A stretch of 64,000 nucleotides of DNA from Lysinibacillus fusiformis (GCF_007362955.1 NZ_CP041696.1:3968001-4032000); one strand, 5' to 3'; counted from the stretch's first letter, positions 44,188 to 53,743 are shown. The notes: a model not told the origin generated them from the sequence alone. A program made the numbers and translations.

Positions 44188-44443
44188 ATGGATGAAATGG
44201 AAGTCGTTCAAGTTATTCCATTTAACCGTAACGCTTGACATTGTGGCGATGGACAAGGTGTTGGCAATCGTCAATCAATAAGGATTAATTTGTTACAGCA
44301 AAAGTGATGAAACTAAATATACTTTAGCTGAAGAAAATACGGTTCAGTATATCACAGAATTACTAAATAAATTTGGGTGGAGAATTGAACGGGTAAAGCA
44401 ATATTTCGATTTTGTTTGTTATTTAGAGGAGAAACAAATTTAA
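44188..44443 (+). pseudogene. N-acetylmuramoyl-L-alanine amidase (Amidase_2) remnant
   Basis: MDEMEVVQVIPFNRNA, then TGA at 44236 where Trp is expected, then HCGDGQGVGNRQSI: the zinc-site His and the GxGNxxSIGIE region of phage/Bacillus amidases. After a further slip, YSKSDETKYTLAEENTVQYI and TELLNKFGW match the following helix. It ends by overlapping the GerC stop. Likely prophage or lytic-enzyme debris. Confidence 0.7.
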
Positions 44444-45624
44444 TTCTCCCAGTTTTCAATAGTTCCAAACCCAGTGGTTTTAACATCGATTTCGATGTTT
44501 ACCTCTAATTCCGGAAATAGTTCTGTCCATTGCTTTTTTAATTTATTCCATTCTGCTGGATCAGCTCGGTGTAAGACTTCGCTATATTCTAATACATCTG
44601 TTTGATATTCCTTTTGAATTAAATTCAATACTTCGTTTAATTTAAATTCAATTAAGTTTGCTGTTTTATTATTTATCATTTGAAGAGTTTTTCCATCTGT
44701 TAAGTTAACTTCACAATTAACTTCACCAACCTTTTGTTCAACATCAATATGAACAGTTATTGTTGGTTTACCTTCCTCTATTTTTCCATTAGTTTTTGTT
44801 AAAACATTTGATATCACAGTAGTAAGATCTCCTTTCTTTGGACAAGATACAATTTCTACAGTGTTATCGATATTATTTTTTAAATAATTCAAACTTTTAC
44901 TTTCTTTTTTTGCTAAAAAACCAATTAGTTTATACTCTTTAATTAAAGCCAATCCGGTATATTGTAAAACTGCGGGTGTTTCAATCATCTCAACATTTTT
45001 TTTGTCTTTACCTAATTTTGTATCTCCTTTTATTTCTATAACTGACAAAACAGAGCTTTTTGCATCACTTTTTAACGAACTCATTAAATCGTTAAAATTT
45101 ACAGATAGTGTTGAACCTAAATCTTTTTCGGAAACATTTAAAGAATTTTTCAATTTATTTGCAGGTATTTTTTCTATAGGAGTAAGTATAGTTAAAATAT
45201 CTTTAGCGTATGCATTTCGACTAATAATAATGTTAAAGTCATCTCTGACCTCATTATTTCTAGCTAATAAATCTAATATATTTTTTATTCCTTCATTAGC
45301 TAGTTCTTCACCAATAACAACTATTTGTAAATGCGCAAAATAGGCTTTTCTGGGGGTTACAGTCGATAAATTTTTTACTGCATCTAATATAGATTCTCCT
45401 TTTGATATAAAGGTAACAACAGGTAATCGGCCTGTTGAAGATGCTAGTTTGTTGGTTGTTTCACTAGGGTTTGCGATTTGAACAGAAATTTGATACTCGT
45501 CATCTATTTTATCAACACCAAAAGCCAAAACAATAGCAATTTCATTTAATTCCCTTTTACTCCAACAGCCACTTAAAAGTAAGAGGAATAGAATTAATAA
45601 AATCAGTGTTACAGACTTCTTTAT
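44440..45624 (-). CDS. Ger(x)C-family spore germination lipoprotein with unusual start
   Basis: About 394 residues. Reading upstream of the first conventional codon (TTG at 45528) restores a lipoprotein signal (ILLILFLLLLSGCWSKREL) and the family opening NEIAIVLAFGVDKIDDEYQ. The codon placed correctly after GAGGTGAT is ATA (45622-45624), where ATG is expected. Either AUA is used or the start has been lost. The rest is intact (TPRKAYFAHLQIVVIGEELA; IPANKLKNS; C-terminal WNKLKKQWTELFPELEVNIE). The usual GerA and GerB partners are absent, so it is an orphan C subunit of a nutrient germinant receptor. Confidence 0.8.
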   Translation of the reverse strand: MKKSVTLILLILFLLLLSGCWSKRELNEIAIVLAFGVDKIDDEYQISVQIANPSETTNKLASSTGRLPVVTFISKGESILDAVKNLSTVTPRKAYFAHLQIVVIGEELANEGIKNILDLLARNNEVRDDFNIIISRNAYAKDILTILTPIEKIPANKLKNSLNVSEKDLGSTLSVNFNDLMSSLKSDAKSSVLSVIEIKGDTKLGKDKKNVEMIETPAVLQYTGLALIKEYKLIGFLAKKESKSLNYLKNNIDNTVEIVSCPKKGDLTTVISNVLTKTNGKIEEGKPTITVHIDVEQKVGEVNCEVNLTDGKTLQMINNKTANLIEFKLNEVLNLIQKEYQTDVLEYSEVLHRADPAEWNKLKKQWTELFPELEVNIEIDVKTTGFGTIENWEN

Positions 45625-46163
45625 CTAAATCACCTCAGTTAAATGATTGGGATTTTTAAGTCATTTTAAATAAAAGTATTAACAAATTAAAAAGGCATTA
45701 ATCATAATAGTAAATAAGCATGCCATTCTATAGTGTCATATTCCTAAGAAATTTTTTCTTTGTATCGAATTCTACTTGTGTCAATACCCATTATCATGAC
45801 AGTTCCTTTACGAGAGTGATTGCCAATCATCCCTAAATGCTCGAGCATGTTTATGATAGATGGGTACCAATCTTGAAGTCCGACGCACTACTAGTGAACT
45901 AATAGATAATATGTGTAATGTGTAACCCTTTTGCAAATGGAAATTCCACTGATTCCACTCAGTCTATTGGAGTATTTTGTTTTAGTAATTGAATATACAT
46001 TTTAAAAGAGAATGTGAAAAAATGTATGGTAATTATTACGATGCATATGGATAAGTTTCACGAGTCATACTAATAGCGAATATATGGGTTTTGGCACTGA
46101 TAGAAGCAATACATTGATGAACAACCAAGTTGGAAGCCATGCGCAAGTGAAGAAATTTTTATC
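45625..46163. other. 540-bp gene-free region upstream of gerC
   Basis: No reading frame, repeat core or hairpin that I can support. The GerA/GerB genes that would normally lie here are missing. Confidence 0.5.
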
Positions 46164-46796
46164 TTAGTAAAAATCTTCAAGGTATTTTTCTAACTCTTCA
46201 ATTGAAATAATAGAGAATTTTTTATCTTTATAACTTATAAATCCTTCATTTATGCACTGAGCTATTGATCGATTTAAACTTCTAATTGGTGCATGAACTT
46301 CACTCGATAAAATTTGCTTTGTAATACAATCTAAGTCACCAATTTTATAATGATTGTGCATACTTAATAATAGACGATCCTTTACTGTTAGAAGTGATAA
46401 CTGCACCGAGGTATCTGAACTTAGTATTAATTTTGAGGCAAGTTGTTTAATTAAGTAAAAATTAAAATTAAAATCGACTTTCATCCATTCGTAAACCTGT
46501 GTTTTATGAATAACTATCGTTTCACAATTGTGTTTTGCAATAACACTGAGTGTTTTGATTTTTTTATTAAATATTTCTATCTCACCAAAACAACTATATG
46601 AATCGTAAATATATAAGGAAACCACCGTTCCTTCATAACTTTGTCTATACACTTCTGCTGTACCTGTAACTAGAATATACAGGTAATTATTTTGTTCTTG
46701 TGGAGGAATAATAAGGCTACCTTTCTGATGTCGTCTATAGATAAATTCTTTTTTTATATGCGCTGGTGCATCATTCAAAATATCTTTAAGATGCAT
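46164..46796 (-). CDS. Crp/Fnr-family transcription regulator
   Basis: 210 residues. The N-terminal cyclic-nucleotide-binding fold is recognisable (GSLIIPPQEQNNYLYILVTG, TAEVYRQSYEGTVVSLYI, SCFGEIEIF). The C-terminal winged helix is degenerate but present (LSSEVHAPIRSLNRSIAQCI, NEGFISYKDKKFSIISIEEL). No N-terminal Cys cluster, so not a classical Fnr. GAAGGTGAATAT precedes the ATG. Divergent from a nucleoside hydrolase with only ~92 bp between, so it probably controls that gene. Confidence 0.88.
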   Translation of the reverse strand: MHLKDILNDAPAHIKKEFIYRRHQKGSLIIPPQEQNNYLYILVTGTAEVYRQSYEGTVVSLYIYDSYSCFGEIEIFNKKIKTLSVIAKHNCETIVIHKTQVYEWMKVDFNFNFYLIKQLASKLILSSDTSVQLSLLTVKDRLLLSMHNHYKIGDLDCITKQILSSEVHAPIRSLNRSIAQCINEGFISYKDKKFSIISIEELEKYLEDFY

Positions 46797-46819
46797 ATAT
46801 TCACCTTCTTTTTGCTTTT

Positions 46820-46860
46820 GGTCATTTGACCTATTTTCAGTATAAATGGAATTGTATAAT
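46820..46860 (+). promoter_or_regulatory. Palindrome and promoter between crp-like gene and nucleoside hydrolase
   Basis: GGTCATTTGACC (46820-46831) is a perfect 12-bp palindrome. A TATAAT (46855-46860) follows, 29 bp before the hydrolase ATG. A palindrome in the divergent gap is a good candidate operator for the Crp-like protein. Confidence 0.5.
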
Positions 46861-46888
46861 TGGCCAAATCAGAATTGGAGGTCTTGTT

Positions 46889-47842
46889 ATGAGAAAAATA
46901 ATTATTGATACAGATACAGGAAGTGATGATGCAGTTGCGTTAATGATGGCACTAAAATCAACGGAGGTAGATATTCTGGCTATTACGACTGTTTGTGGGA
47001 ACGTACCTCTGGAACTTGCAACTAAAAATGCTTTAATGACTGTAGAAGTAACAAATGCGCAAAAGCCACCTATCTATGTAGGAGCAGCTAAACCACTAAT
47101 GAGAGATCTTGTAACAGCAGTTAATGTACATGGTGAAGATGGTATGGGAGATGATAATTTAATTCATCCAACCATTAATCCTGAATCTGGACATGCAGTT
47201 GACATGATCTTAGACTTGGTAGAAACAAATCCAGAAGAAATAGAACTTGTTACTATAGGCCCTGTTACAAATATAGCACTTGCAATATTAAAGGCGCCAA
47301 AAACCATGAAGAAAGTTAAACGTATTTATTCGATGGGTACTGCTGGATTTGGCCCTGGAAACACTACACCTGTAGCTGAATTTAATGTATATGTAGATGC
47401 AGAAGCATATAGCATTATGATGAAATCGGGAATTCCTATTAGTATTATCGGCTTTGACGTTTGCTTGGGTGATGCAGCTTGGAATAGAGAAGATATGGAA
47501 TGTTTAATGGCGAGCGAGAAGGAAGAAGCAGTGTTTGCCGTTCAATGCAACAATTCTCTTCTGGAATACAACCTACAAGCAAGTGGCGGGTACTTTGTTG
47601 ATTTGCCTGATGCAGTGGCAATGGGTGTTGTATTATGGGATGATATCGTTCTTGAAGACAAATTATGTTACTGTTATGTGTGTACCACAGAAGAAGCGAC
47701 TTATGGCCAAGTTATCATAAATGATGGAAGTAAATTAGCTATCTCAGATGGTTTTGGTAGCAATCCTCCTAATGCAACTGTCTGTAAGACCATTGACAAT
47801 CAGTTATTCAAGAAACGATTATTAGAATTATTGATAAGTTAA
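46889..47842 (+). CDS. Inosine-uridine-preferring nucleoside hydrolase
   Basis: About 317 residues. N-terminal calcium-binding signature DTDTGSDDAVALMM; further motifs TVCGNVPLELATKNAL (base-pocket Asn), LVTIGPVTNIALAI, MGTAGFGPGNTTPVAEFNVY, and PDAVAMGVVLWDD with the second calcium Asp. Hydrolyses ribonucleosides to base and ribose for salvage. ATG chosen 8 bp after TTGGAGG. The catalytic His seen in many enzymes of this family is not evident where expected, so specificity may differ. Confidence 0.88.
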   Translation: MRKIIIDTDTGSDDAVALMMALKSTEVDILAITTVCGNVPLELATKNALMTVEVTNAQKPPIYVGAAKPLMRDLVTAVNVHGEDGMGDDNLIHPTINPESGHAVDMILDLVETNPEEIELVTIGPVTNIALAILKAPKTMKKVKRIYSMGTAGFGPGNTTPVAEFNVYVDAEAYSIMMKSGIPISIIGFDVCLGDAAWNREDMECLMASEKEEAVFAVQCNNSLLEYNLQASGGYFVDLPDAVAMGVVLWDDIVLEDKLCYCYVCTTEEATYGQVIINDGSKLAISDGFGSNPPNATVCKTIDNQLFKKRLLELLIS

Positions 47843-48027
47843 CATTATGGAGTATTTCGAGAAAATTTTAAATTTCAGATCGTTAAATATTGATAAGTTT
47901 ATAGAGTTCTTCGCTATGTTACAGGAGGAGAAATCTTATCTTCGATCAGTTATGCTAAATTTTAAGATGGAAAAGAATCATCTTCGTCAACTCCCCTGTA
48001 AGAACGTAATCATCTTTCATTTTCTGT

Positions 48028-48106
48028 TCATATTCTTTTACACAAGTATTGATGGAAAAAGAGAGGATGCTGTTATATTACGAGAGGGTAATTGTAATTG
48101 AACAAG
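48028..48106 (+). repeat. 79-bp dispersed coding relic, copy 2, joined to a truncated B element
   Basis: Matches 27919-27997. It follows directly after 33 nt of a B element (47993-48025) that lacks its second hairpin, so recombination has joined the two inside the element. Confidence 0.65.
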
Positions 48107-48138
48107 AGAAATTAAAAAGCTAATTTTCTGAACATTGC

Positions 48139-48948
48139 ACTGAACCCCGAATAGTGGACACTTTAAAAAGTGACCCTATTCGGAGTTTTTTGTTCATATC
48201 ACAAAAAAATCTCGTTATACTAAAATATACGAAATTAAGAACGGGAGAAATTAGCATGAGTAAAATCATTTTTAACGAACATCAGATACGACAAATAGAA
48301 GCGAATCGATTTGTAGCATCTGTATCAGATCGTTCTATTCAATATACAGCGGAATTTAAAATCTTTGCGGTCAAAGAAAATCTAGCCGGTAAGGGACCTG
48401 TACAAATCTTTAAAGAAAACGGATTTGATTTAGAAGTGATTGGTGTGGAAAAAGCTAGATCATCGATTAAACGATGGAGAGCATCTTTTAAAACTCATGG
48501 AGAACAAGCATTTTCAGAGGAAAGACGCGGAAAAGGAGGTTCTGGTCGACAAAAAAAAGATAACCTATCTGCTGAAAAGAAATTAGAAAAAGCAGAGGCA
48601 CGTATTCGTTTACTTGAAGCTGAATTAACACTGTTAAAAAAGCTACGAGATGGAAAGGCAGGCAAAGAAACGGCTATTTTAATTCCAAGGGAAAAGTATC
48701 AAGCAATTAATGATACCATTCGACTGTATCAGTTAAAAAATATGACACGTTATTTATGTTATTTGGCAAATGTAAGCCCCAGTTCACCAGCAATGATTAC
48801 AGAGGCAGAAGCATTTTTAACACAACCTGTTAAAGACGGTGTGATTCAGCAAGTTCATTTAAATGATTTGAAGAATCGTACAATGACTACGGACCGTTTA
48901 ATAGGATTGTATATTACGATTCAACAACGAAAAAGTAAAAAATAGAAT
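48139..48948 (+). mobile_element. IS3-family element with intact orfA, orfB truncated
   Basis: Left end ACTGAACCCCGAATAGTGG, matching in inverted form the right end at 44113-44140. The frame from ATG 48256 holds an HTH orfA (SIQYTAEFKIFAVKENLAGK; SSIKRWRASFKTHGEQAF) and a leucine-rich coiled coil (KKLEKAEARIRLLEAELTLL). It then runs in phase into the start of orfB (MTRYLCYLANVSPS). After that it switches to unrelated sequence (MITEAEAFLTQPVKDGVIQQ ... YITIQQRKSKK), a foreign C-terminus. Not transposition-competent. Confidence 0.85.
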
Positions 48949-49178
48949 TGAACAGGAAAGAGTAAATAAAGATTTTTTATTAATTGGATATTATTAGTTA
49001 AAAATGTATATTATCCAAGTAGTTGTGTTTATATTTCTTTTTATACCATTTGTTGGATGTTGCCTATATACTTGTATTGATATAATAATTCAGGTGCAAC
49101 TTTTCCTTTCTGCACAAAGGGTTAAGATGCACCATTCCTCAACCATACACCAAAGCCCAGGTACTCAATTAATTTTGA

Positions 49179-49202
49179 ACTGCACCCCAATTGTTAGACA
49201 CT
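49179..49202 (+). repeat. Solo IS3-family terminal repeat
   Basis: ACTGCACCCCAATTGTTAGA, the same end sequence as the element at 15934, followed at once by unrelated DNA. A small palindrome (AGACACT...AGTGTCT) sits beside it. 48949-49539 otherwise holds repeat debris, including TTTGAAATAAAGTTGAAC and CGTTTTGAAAATAGTTTAAC (49355-49410). Confidence 0.55.
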
Positions 49203-49539
49203 AAATAAAGTGTCTAATTTTTAGGTTCACATCATTGATGGGGGGCTTTCCTAATTATATATTCGTTTTGTTATTTGTGCCTATTATATAAACAGGTCAT
49301 TGTAGTATCGCCCTTATTTTTCACATCAAAATTAAACACTTTTTTCACCCATAGTTTTTGAAATAAAGTTGAACTGATTAAATTCGCACCGTTTTGAAAA
49401 TAGTTTAACGTTCATATAGATAACGCCATTCGTCATATCGTTAACTTGACTGCCGTTATTCATCCCAATTCTGAGAGAGGAGATTCGGGATGGTTCCCCG
49501 AAGCTTCTACATGACGCAAGACATATACTTGTTTCTTTT

Positions 49540-50593
49540 TTATAATCGGCTTGGAATACCCACTTCGTGAAATGCATTCTTTACGGCATCTACAGCTTGT
49601 TGAGGTAACTTACCTTGACTTGTAAGCATATCCGCCGCGTGCACGATAGCTTCGAATGCTTCTTCAAATGTGGCGTTCGGGTGAATAATCTGCTTGTTTT
49701 GAAAAGCAGTATACCACAGGAATGCCGCCTGATCCGTTCCAATTTCTAACGATACAAGGACAAATGCCTTGTTGGGTATACCGCTATAAAGATGGACGCC
49801 GCCATTATCATTACTGAGAGGCAGCTCTTTGTATTCACCAAAGTTCGCAGGTTGATGATCGAATTGAGAGGCTGTTCCCGGATTTTTCATCGACCGTAAT
49901 GCCTTGCCTGGAAATTCCGGTCCGACAATTTCATCCCCGATTAGCCAATCTGCCGTTTTAGCCGTTTGTCCCTTCACGTGCTGCTTCACGGCACTCCCTA
50001 ATACATCCGAGAAGTGCTCGTTCAAAGCTCCGGATTGATGCTCATAAACGAGCTCGTTAATAAACTCCGTCATTCCGTGAGCCATTTAGTGGGCAATTAC
50101 ATCGATACTTCGAGTGAAATTGATAAACAATTTGCCATCGCCATCACCAAAGGCCATCTGGTTCAATCTAGGCACCCACATGGCGTTGTTCATCTTGGTA
50201 CCATAGTGGACATTGAATATCAAATCCATACCTTCATTATTTATTGAGTTTCGACCAAGCTTATTTATTAAAATAATCTAGTGTTTGTCCGCTAAGATCG
50301 TAAGCGAAATTCACGTTTTCATCACTAGTAGGAGGATTTCCCTCCTTACGAACCAGTTTTTTCTTAAAATCTTCCGTATTTTCACTGTCATAAATCTTCC
50401 GCTTGGCCTGAGTTGGCGTTACAGAGGGGGATATTTCAACATCATCGCTATTTTCAGCATCATCACTATTTTTCTCCTTCGATTTTTTTTGTTCAATGGT
50501 GTCCATTTGTACAAGCGTTTTCTTTGCTTCTTCATTTCCCTCTTTCGCCAGTTTTTCAAGCAAATCTTTTGGTATAAATCCATCTTTACTCAT
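49540..50593 (-). pseudogene. Protealysin-like M4 metallopeptidase, active-site nonsense + frameshift
   Basis: Starts at the ATG giving MSKDGFIPKDLLEKLAKEGN. A short protealysin-type propeptide follows (IYDSENTEDFKKKLVRKEGN, NFAYDLSGQTLDYFNK). A frameshift at about 50262 leads into GRNSINNEGMDLIFNVHYGT and MAFGDGDGKLFINFTRSIDV. The zinc motif reads IAH-stop-MAH: the catalytic Glu codon of HExxH is TAA at 50086-50088. Beyond it the M4 C-terminal domain is intact (LVYEHQSGALNEHFSDVLG; NPGTASQFDHQPANFGEY; GIPNKAFVLVSLEIG). Inactive as written. Confidence 0.88.
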
Positions 50594-50961
50594 GTGGTAT
50601 TCCTCCAATTGTTTTTTAGTGTGTTGCGTTAACCAAATCTAGGTTGATGCTAAATACATTCCTTTTTACAAACCACATAATGTAAAGGGAAATTATATAG
50701 ATTCTTTTTGAGTTATACCAATTCCATAAATAGGAACATCGTCAGCTTTGCCGTTTGATAATCAGTGTATTAAGCATGATTCCTTCTTAATAATGTATAG
50801 GAATATTAATATATTTGTGAAATAGAAAGGAGGCTTTATAAAATCCAATCGTTAACTACTGCTCCATGTAGGGAAAAACCAAAGTTCATTGGATGGGTGA
50901 CACTTGAAACGTATTCTGCTTGGGTTTCAAAGGAAACTTTATTTATGTAAAAAAATGTACT

Positions 50962-51027
50962 TAACCAAACGGGGGGCTTTAGTTGAATAAGCTTTAAGAA
51001 GACCACCCCGTGATGGGTGGTCTTCTG
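50962..51027. repeat. Left repeat module, probably acting as terminator for the minus-strand C2-like gene
   Basis: CCAAACGGGGGGCTTTAGTT, then hairpin GAAGACCAC / GTGGTCTTC. Its 3' edge is 7 bp from the stop of the convergent gene at 51034. Confidence 0.75.
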
Positions 51028-51033
51028 CATTCG

Positions 51034-51378
51034 CTATCCGATTACTCCGGGCACCACTGCATAGAACAGAATGTAGTTGGCATCGTCTCCGTTGAATGTC
51101 TGAGAGTGGACTCCTTGATTTAATTCCGACTCACTTATAACGATGGTGCCGAGGTGGTCGTCCTCATCAATATCGTCCTCATCGAAGAGAGACACTGTTG
51201 CCTCTCCAGCGAATTGCATAATTATGTTCAGGTCCAATGTCTGTCCAGTTTCGATGTCGGCAGTGTCCCCGCCTTGTGGAAACATATGTCTGCCGTTGAA
51301 ATGCATGTAGATCTCATCTCTACCATTATCTTCAGTTTCTAGGCATTGAAGCCTTAAAAATCTCACATCGCTGGGCAT
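51034..51378 (-). CDS. Small C2-like/beta-sandwich acidic protein (114 aa)
   Basis: AAAGGAGG before the ATG. No signal peptide. Begins MPSDVRFLRLQCLETEDNGR and DEIYMHFNGRHMFP, has the acidic loop SLFDEDDIDEDDHLG (a likely calcium-binding turn) and a final strand (YILFYAVVP). Such small C2-like proteins are common in soil bacteria without a known role. It lies beside the M4 protease pseudogene, in the position where a protealysin inhibitor (emfourin) would be found, but sequence similarity to emfourin is not evident. Confidence 0.65.
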   Translation of the reverse strand: MPSDVRFLRLQCLETEDNGRDEIYMHFNGRHMFPQGGDTADIETGQTLDLNIIMQFAGEATVSLFDEDDIDEDDHLGTIVISESELNQGVHSQTFNGDDANYILFYAVVPGVIG

Positions 51379-51778
51379 CTTGTTTCCTCCTTTAACCTTC
51401 TTGTTGGTGCACTTCTCTCAACTAAATCAAGTCAAGAAAATTCTGGCTTAATAATACATCTGGATCGATCCAAAACTTAATTTACCCTAACTAAAATTTT
51501 TTATGTAAAAACTAATCCTAATTTTTAAAACAGAAAAAAATGTTGATTTGAAATAAAGTTAAATCGTTTTGAAAAAAGTTAACAACTTAACGTATTTTCA
51601 ATAATTTCAACGCAATTTGGAGCGAACATTATTGCAAAGCTACAGCTTTAGTGGAATAAGGAGGTTTAAAATAATCTATCTTTTTTATAAAAAACAGTTC
51701 TTAAAAATAAAAGAAAGCTTGCGTTTTGATCGTTGGAACAGGAAGGTGTTTTTAAGTAAGAATTACTTCTTATTCTAC

Positions 51779-51975
51779 TAACGGGGTGCTTTAGTTGAAT
51801 AAGCTAGGAAGACCACTCCAGTGATGGGTGGTCTTCAGCTTTATTGCCTAATTTATGTTTTTTCATTTATGTGCCTATTATCATTACAAGTCAGGTTGAT
51901 AGTGCAACTGATTTTATTAGAGATAATAATAGGGAATTAAATCCAAATAAAATGAATTTGAAGTATTATTAAACT
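51779..51975 (+). repeat. Full interspersed repeat interrupted by a B element
   Basis: CTAACGGGGTGCTTTAGTTG, hairpin GAAGACCAC / GTGGTCTTC, relic PIIITSQVDSATDFI to KYY-stop, tail GTATTATTAAACT. The right core AACGGAGCAGTTTAGTT resumes at 52045 after the 69-nt B element. The region 51379-51778 holds TTTGAAATAAAGTTAAATCG-type repeats (51547-51600) and no gene. Confidence 0.88.
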
Positions 51976-52044
51976 CCCATGAAAGAACGTAATAATCTTT
52001 CATTTTCTGTGGTGTAGTGTTGATTGTACGCGACATGGATGGCT
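51976..52044 (+). repeat. B element (69 nt), clearest insertion case
   Basis: Compare TATTATTAAACT|CCCATG...GGCT|AACGGAGCAG here with TATTATTAAACTAACGGAGC at 8583-8602. Hairpin 1 ATGAAAGA / TCTTTCAT; hairpin 2 TGTAGTG / CGCGACA (one mismatch). Confidence 0.9.
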
Positions 52045-52123
52045 AACGGAGCAGTTTAGTTGAATAAGGAGGTAATACTTTTGCTATTTTGAACATTTCT
52101 TAATATGGGAGGATATTTAAAAG

Positions 52124-52174
52124 ATGAAAGTTATTGTGATTAAAGAGGCAGGTAAGTTAAACAGTGTTGTTTAA
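52124..52174 (+). pseudogene. N-terminal stub of a zinc-type alcohol dehydrogenase/quinone reductase
   Basis: GGGAGGATATTT precedes an ATG encoding MKVIVIKEAGKLNSVV. MKVIVIKEAG is a typical start for MDR-family quinone reductases. After ~12 residues the DNA changes to a repeat sequence also seen at 21758 and 60672 (TTGTTTAACTTATGTTCAAC), so the gene has been cut at a repeat. Confidence 0.5.
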
Positions 52175-52377
52175 CTTATGTTCAACTATCGGCCAGATTG
52201 ATGAACAAAGTTTAATGTACCAGGGGGATTAATAATCCGTTTAATCAATCCTTTTTCAAAACGGATTAAATTAATTTAACCTAAAATGTGGATTTACGAG
52301 GTGTTATTGATCAAACTTTATTTTAAACCAATATTAATATCTATCGAAGTCTTTTATAATCGAGGGAGTGGTTTATA

Positions 52378-53259
52378 CTGAAACCTTTAACAGAATCAAA
52401 AAGTACTTCAAGAAATCTAAAAGAAATTTTAAAATCCCATCCATTAACTTCATTCTTTGTTATGGCATATTTATTTTCGTGGATTGTATTAACTCCATTT
52501 ATCTTATCTCAATGGAATATCATCCCTAAAACTAAAATTTTTGATGTTTTCTTTGCACTTAATGCTTTCGTTGGTCCTATGTTAGCTGCATATATTATGA
52601 TTAGGACTCTCGAAGGAAAAGGAGAATGGAAAGTTTTTATAAAAGGAATATGGAAACTTAAAGTAGGTTTAAAATGGTACTTATTTGCTCTTATTGTCAT
52701 TCCTACTGTGATATATTTGGGATTTGTAATTTTAAATGGAGGGATTCCAACTTTTAAAGGGTTTACAACGCAATTTTACGCAACATACCCTATTTATCTT
52801 GTTGTAGTCTTCTTCTTTGGTGGTCCATTTCCAGAAGAAATCGGTTGGCGTGGTTTTGCTTTACCTCGAATGCAATCTAAGTTTGGGTCATTAAAGGCAA
52901 CGCTATTGCTCGGAATTCTTTGGGCGCTTTGGCATTTACCTCATTTTTTAACCGCAGCACAAAGAGGTGGTCCAGGTTCAAACATTTCTCTTCTTTATTA
53001 TAATTTTCCTATTTTCATTGTGCTATGCCTAGCTGTTTCCATCATTTTAACTTGGGTGTTCAACTCCAAACAAGGAAATTTGTTTATTGTTATGTTGGTT
53101 CACGCTAGTTTGAATACTGTTGGTTTAATACAACCTTATCTTACTAACCCTTCTTTGAAAGAATCTGATTTATCTGTTGGCATAGGATTAGGTCTTTTCG
53201 CTTTGATAATTCTGATTTTTACAAAGGGTAAATTGGGATATAAGCAATCTTCTTCCTAG
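52378..53259 (+). CDS. CPBP-family intramembrane metalloprotease
   Basis: Motif 1 PFPEEIGWRGFALPRMQSKF (EExxxR) and motif 2 LWALWHLPHFL, with a conserved C-terminal His (MLVHASLNT). Eight hydrophobic helices. The first ATG (52462) would cut the protein at ~265 residues, but the frame is open upstream and reads LKPLTESKSTSRNLKEILKS, HPLTSFFV. A CTG at 52378 is correctly spaced after GAGGGAGTGG and is the likely start (CUG, or a mutated TTG). CPBP proteases cleave within membranes; some act in bacteriocin immunity. Confidence 0.85.
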   Translation: MKPLTESKSTSRNLKEILKSHPLTSFFVMAYLFSWIVLTPFILSQWNIIPKTKIFDVFFALNAFVGPMLAAYIMIRTLEGKGEWKVFIKGIWKLKVGLKWYLFALIVIPTVIYLGFVILNGGIPTFKGFTTQFYATYPIYLVVVFFFGGPFPEEIGWRGFALPRMQSKFGSLKATLLLGILWALWHLPHFLTAAQRGGPGSNISLLYYNFPIFIVLCLAVSIILTWVFNSKQGNLFIVMLVHASLNTVGLIQPYLTNPSLKESDLSVGIGLGLFALIILIFTKGKLGYKQSSS

Positions 53260-53335
53260 GTGGGATTATGTAACTAAGGGAATATTAAACAAACGGGCGT
53301 AATTGTTGAATAAACTTCAGTTTTCTTCTTCAACT

Positions 53336-53404
53336 CCCATGAAAGAACGTAATAATCTTTCATTTTCTGTGGTGTAGTGGTGATTGTACGCGACATGGAT
53401 GGCT
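53336..53404 (+). repeat. B element (69 nt)
   Basis: Between CAACT and AACGGGGTGC; hairpin 2 TGTAGTG / CGCGACA. Followed by AGTAGAGCCCTTTTCTACTT (hairpin) and GAACTAAAGGCGCAG. Confidence 0.88.
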
Positions 53405-53509
53405 AACGGGGTGCTTTACTTCAATAAGGAGTAGAGCCCTTTTCTACTTGAACTAAAGGCGCAGAATAGTTTTGGGAATATGTGGTAACTTGGTTAAGGG
53501 GGTTATTAA

Positions 53510-53743
53510 TTGTTAAAGTTTTTGCAAATTATTTTATCAATAACAGTTATTTCACTTGCAGGATATGGATTGATTACTGAAGATTTTAAGTTTCAACCAT
53601 ATATGATGTTGTTTTTAGGTTTAATGATGTTGGTAATGGGATTAAGAGAATTTCAAAAGGGACAAAAAGGTTACGGCTGGCTAAGTATAGTTGTATTTAT
53701 ATTTATTTTATTTGTATCAATCAAAAGTTTCTTATTGAAGTAA
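53510..53743 (+). CDS. Small membrane protein, duplicate copy 2 (77 aa)
   Basis: Identical to the product at 37648 except for one residue (IKSFLLK versus IKSFFLK). TTG start after TTAAGGGGG. Upstream sequence differs entirely from copy 1, so expression may differ. Confidence 0.75.
   Translation: MLKFLQIILSITVISLAGYGLITEDFKFQPYMMLFLGLMMLVMGLREFQKGQKGYGWLSIVVFIFILFVSIKSFLLK

Noticed and set aside
47847..48101. 84-codon frame after the nucleoside hydrolase
   Set aside because: It crosses a truncated B element and the FYTSIDG relic, so it is a chance fusion of debris.
49004..49204. 66-codon plus-strand frame ending in a solo IS end
   Set aside because: No ribosome site, Cys-rich hydrophobic composition without family resemblance, and it runs into the IS end.
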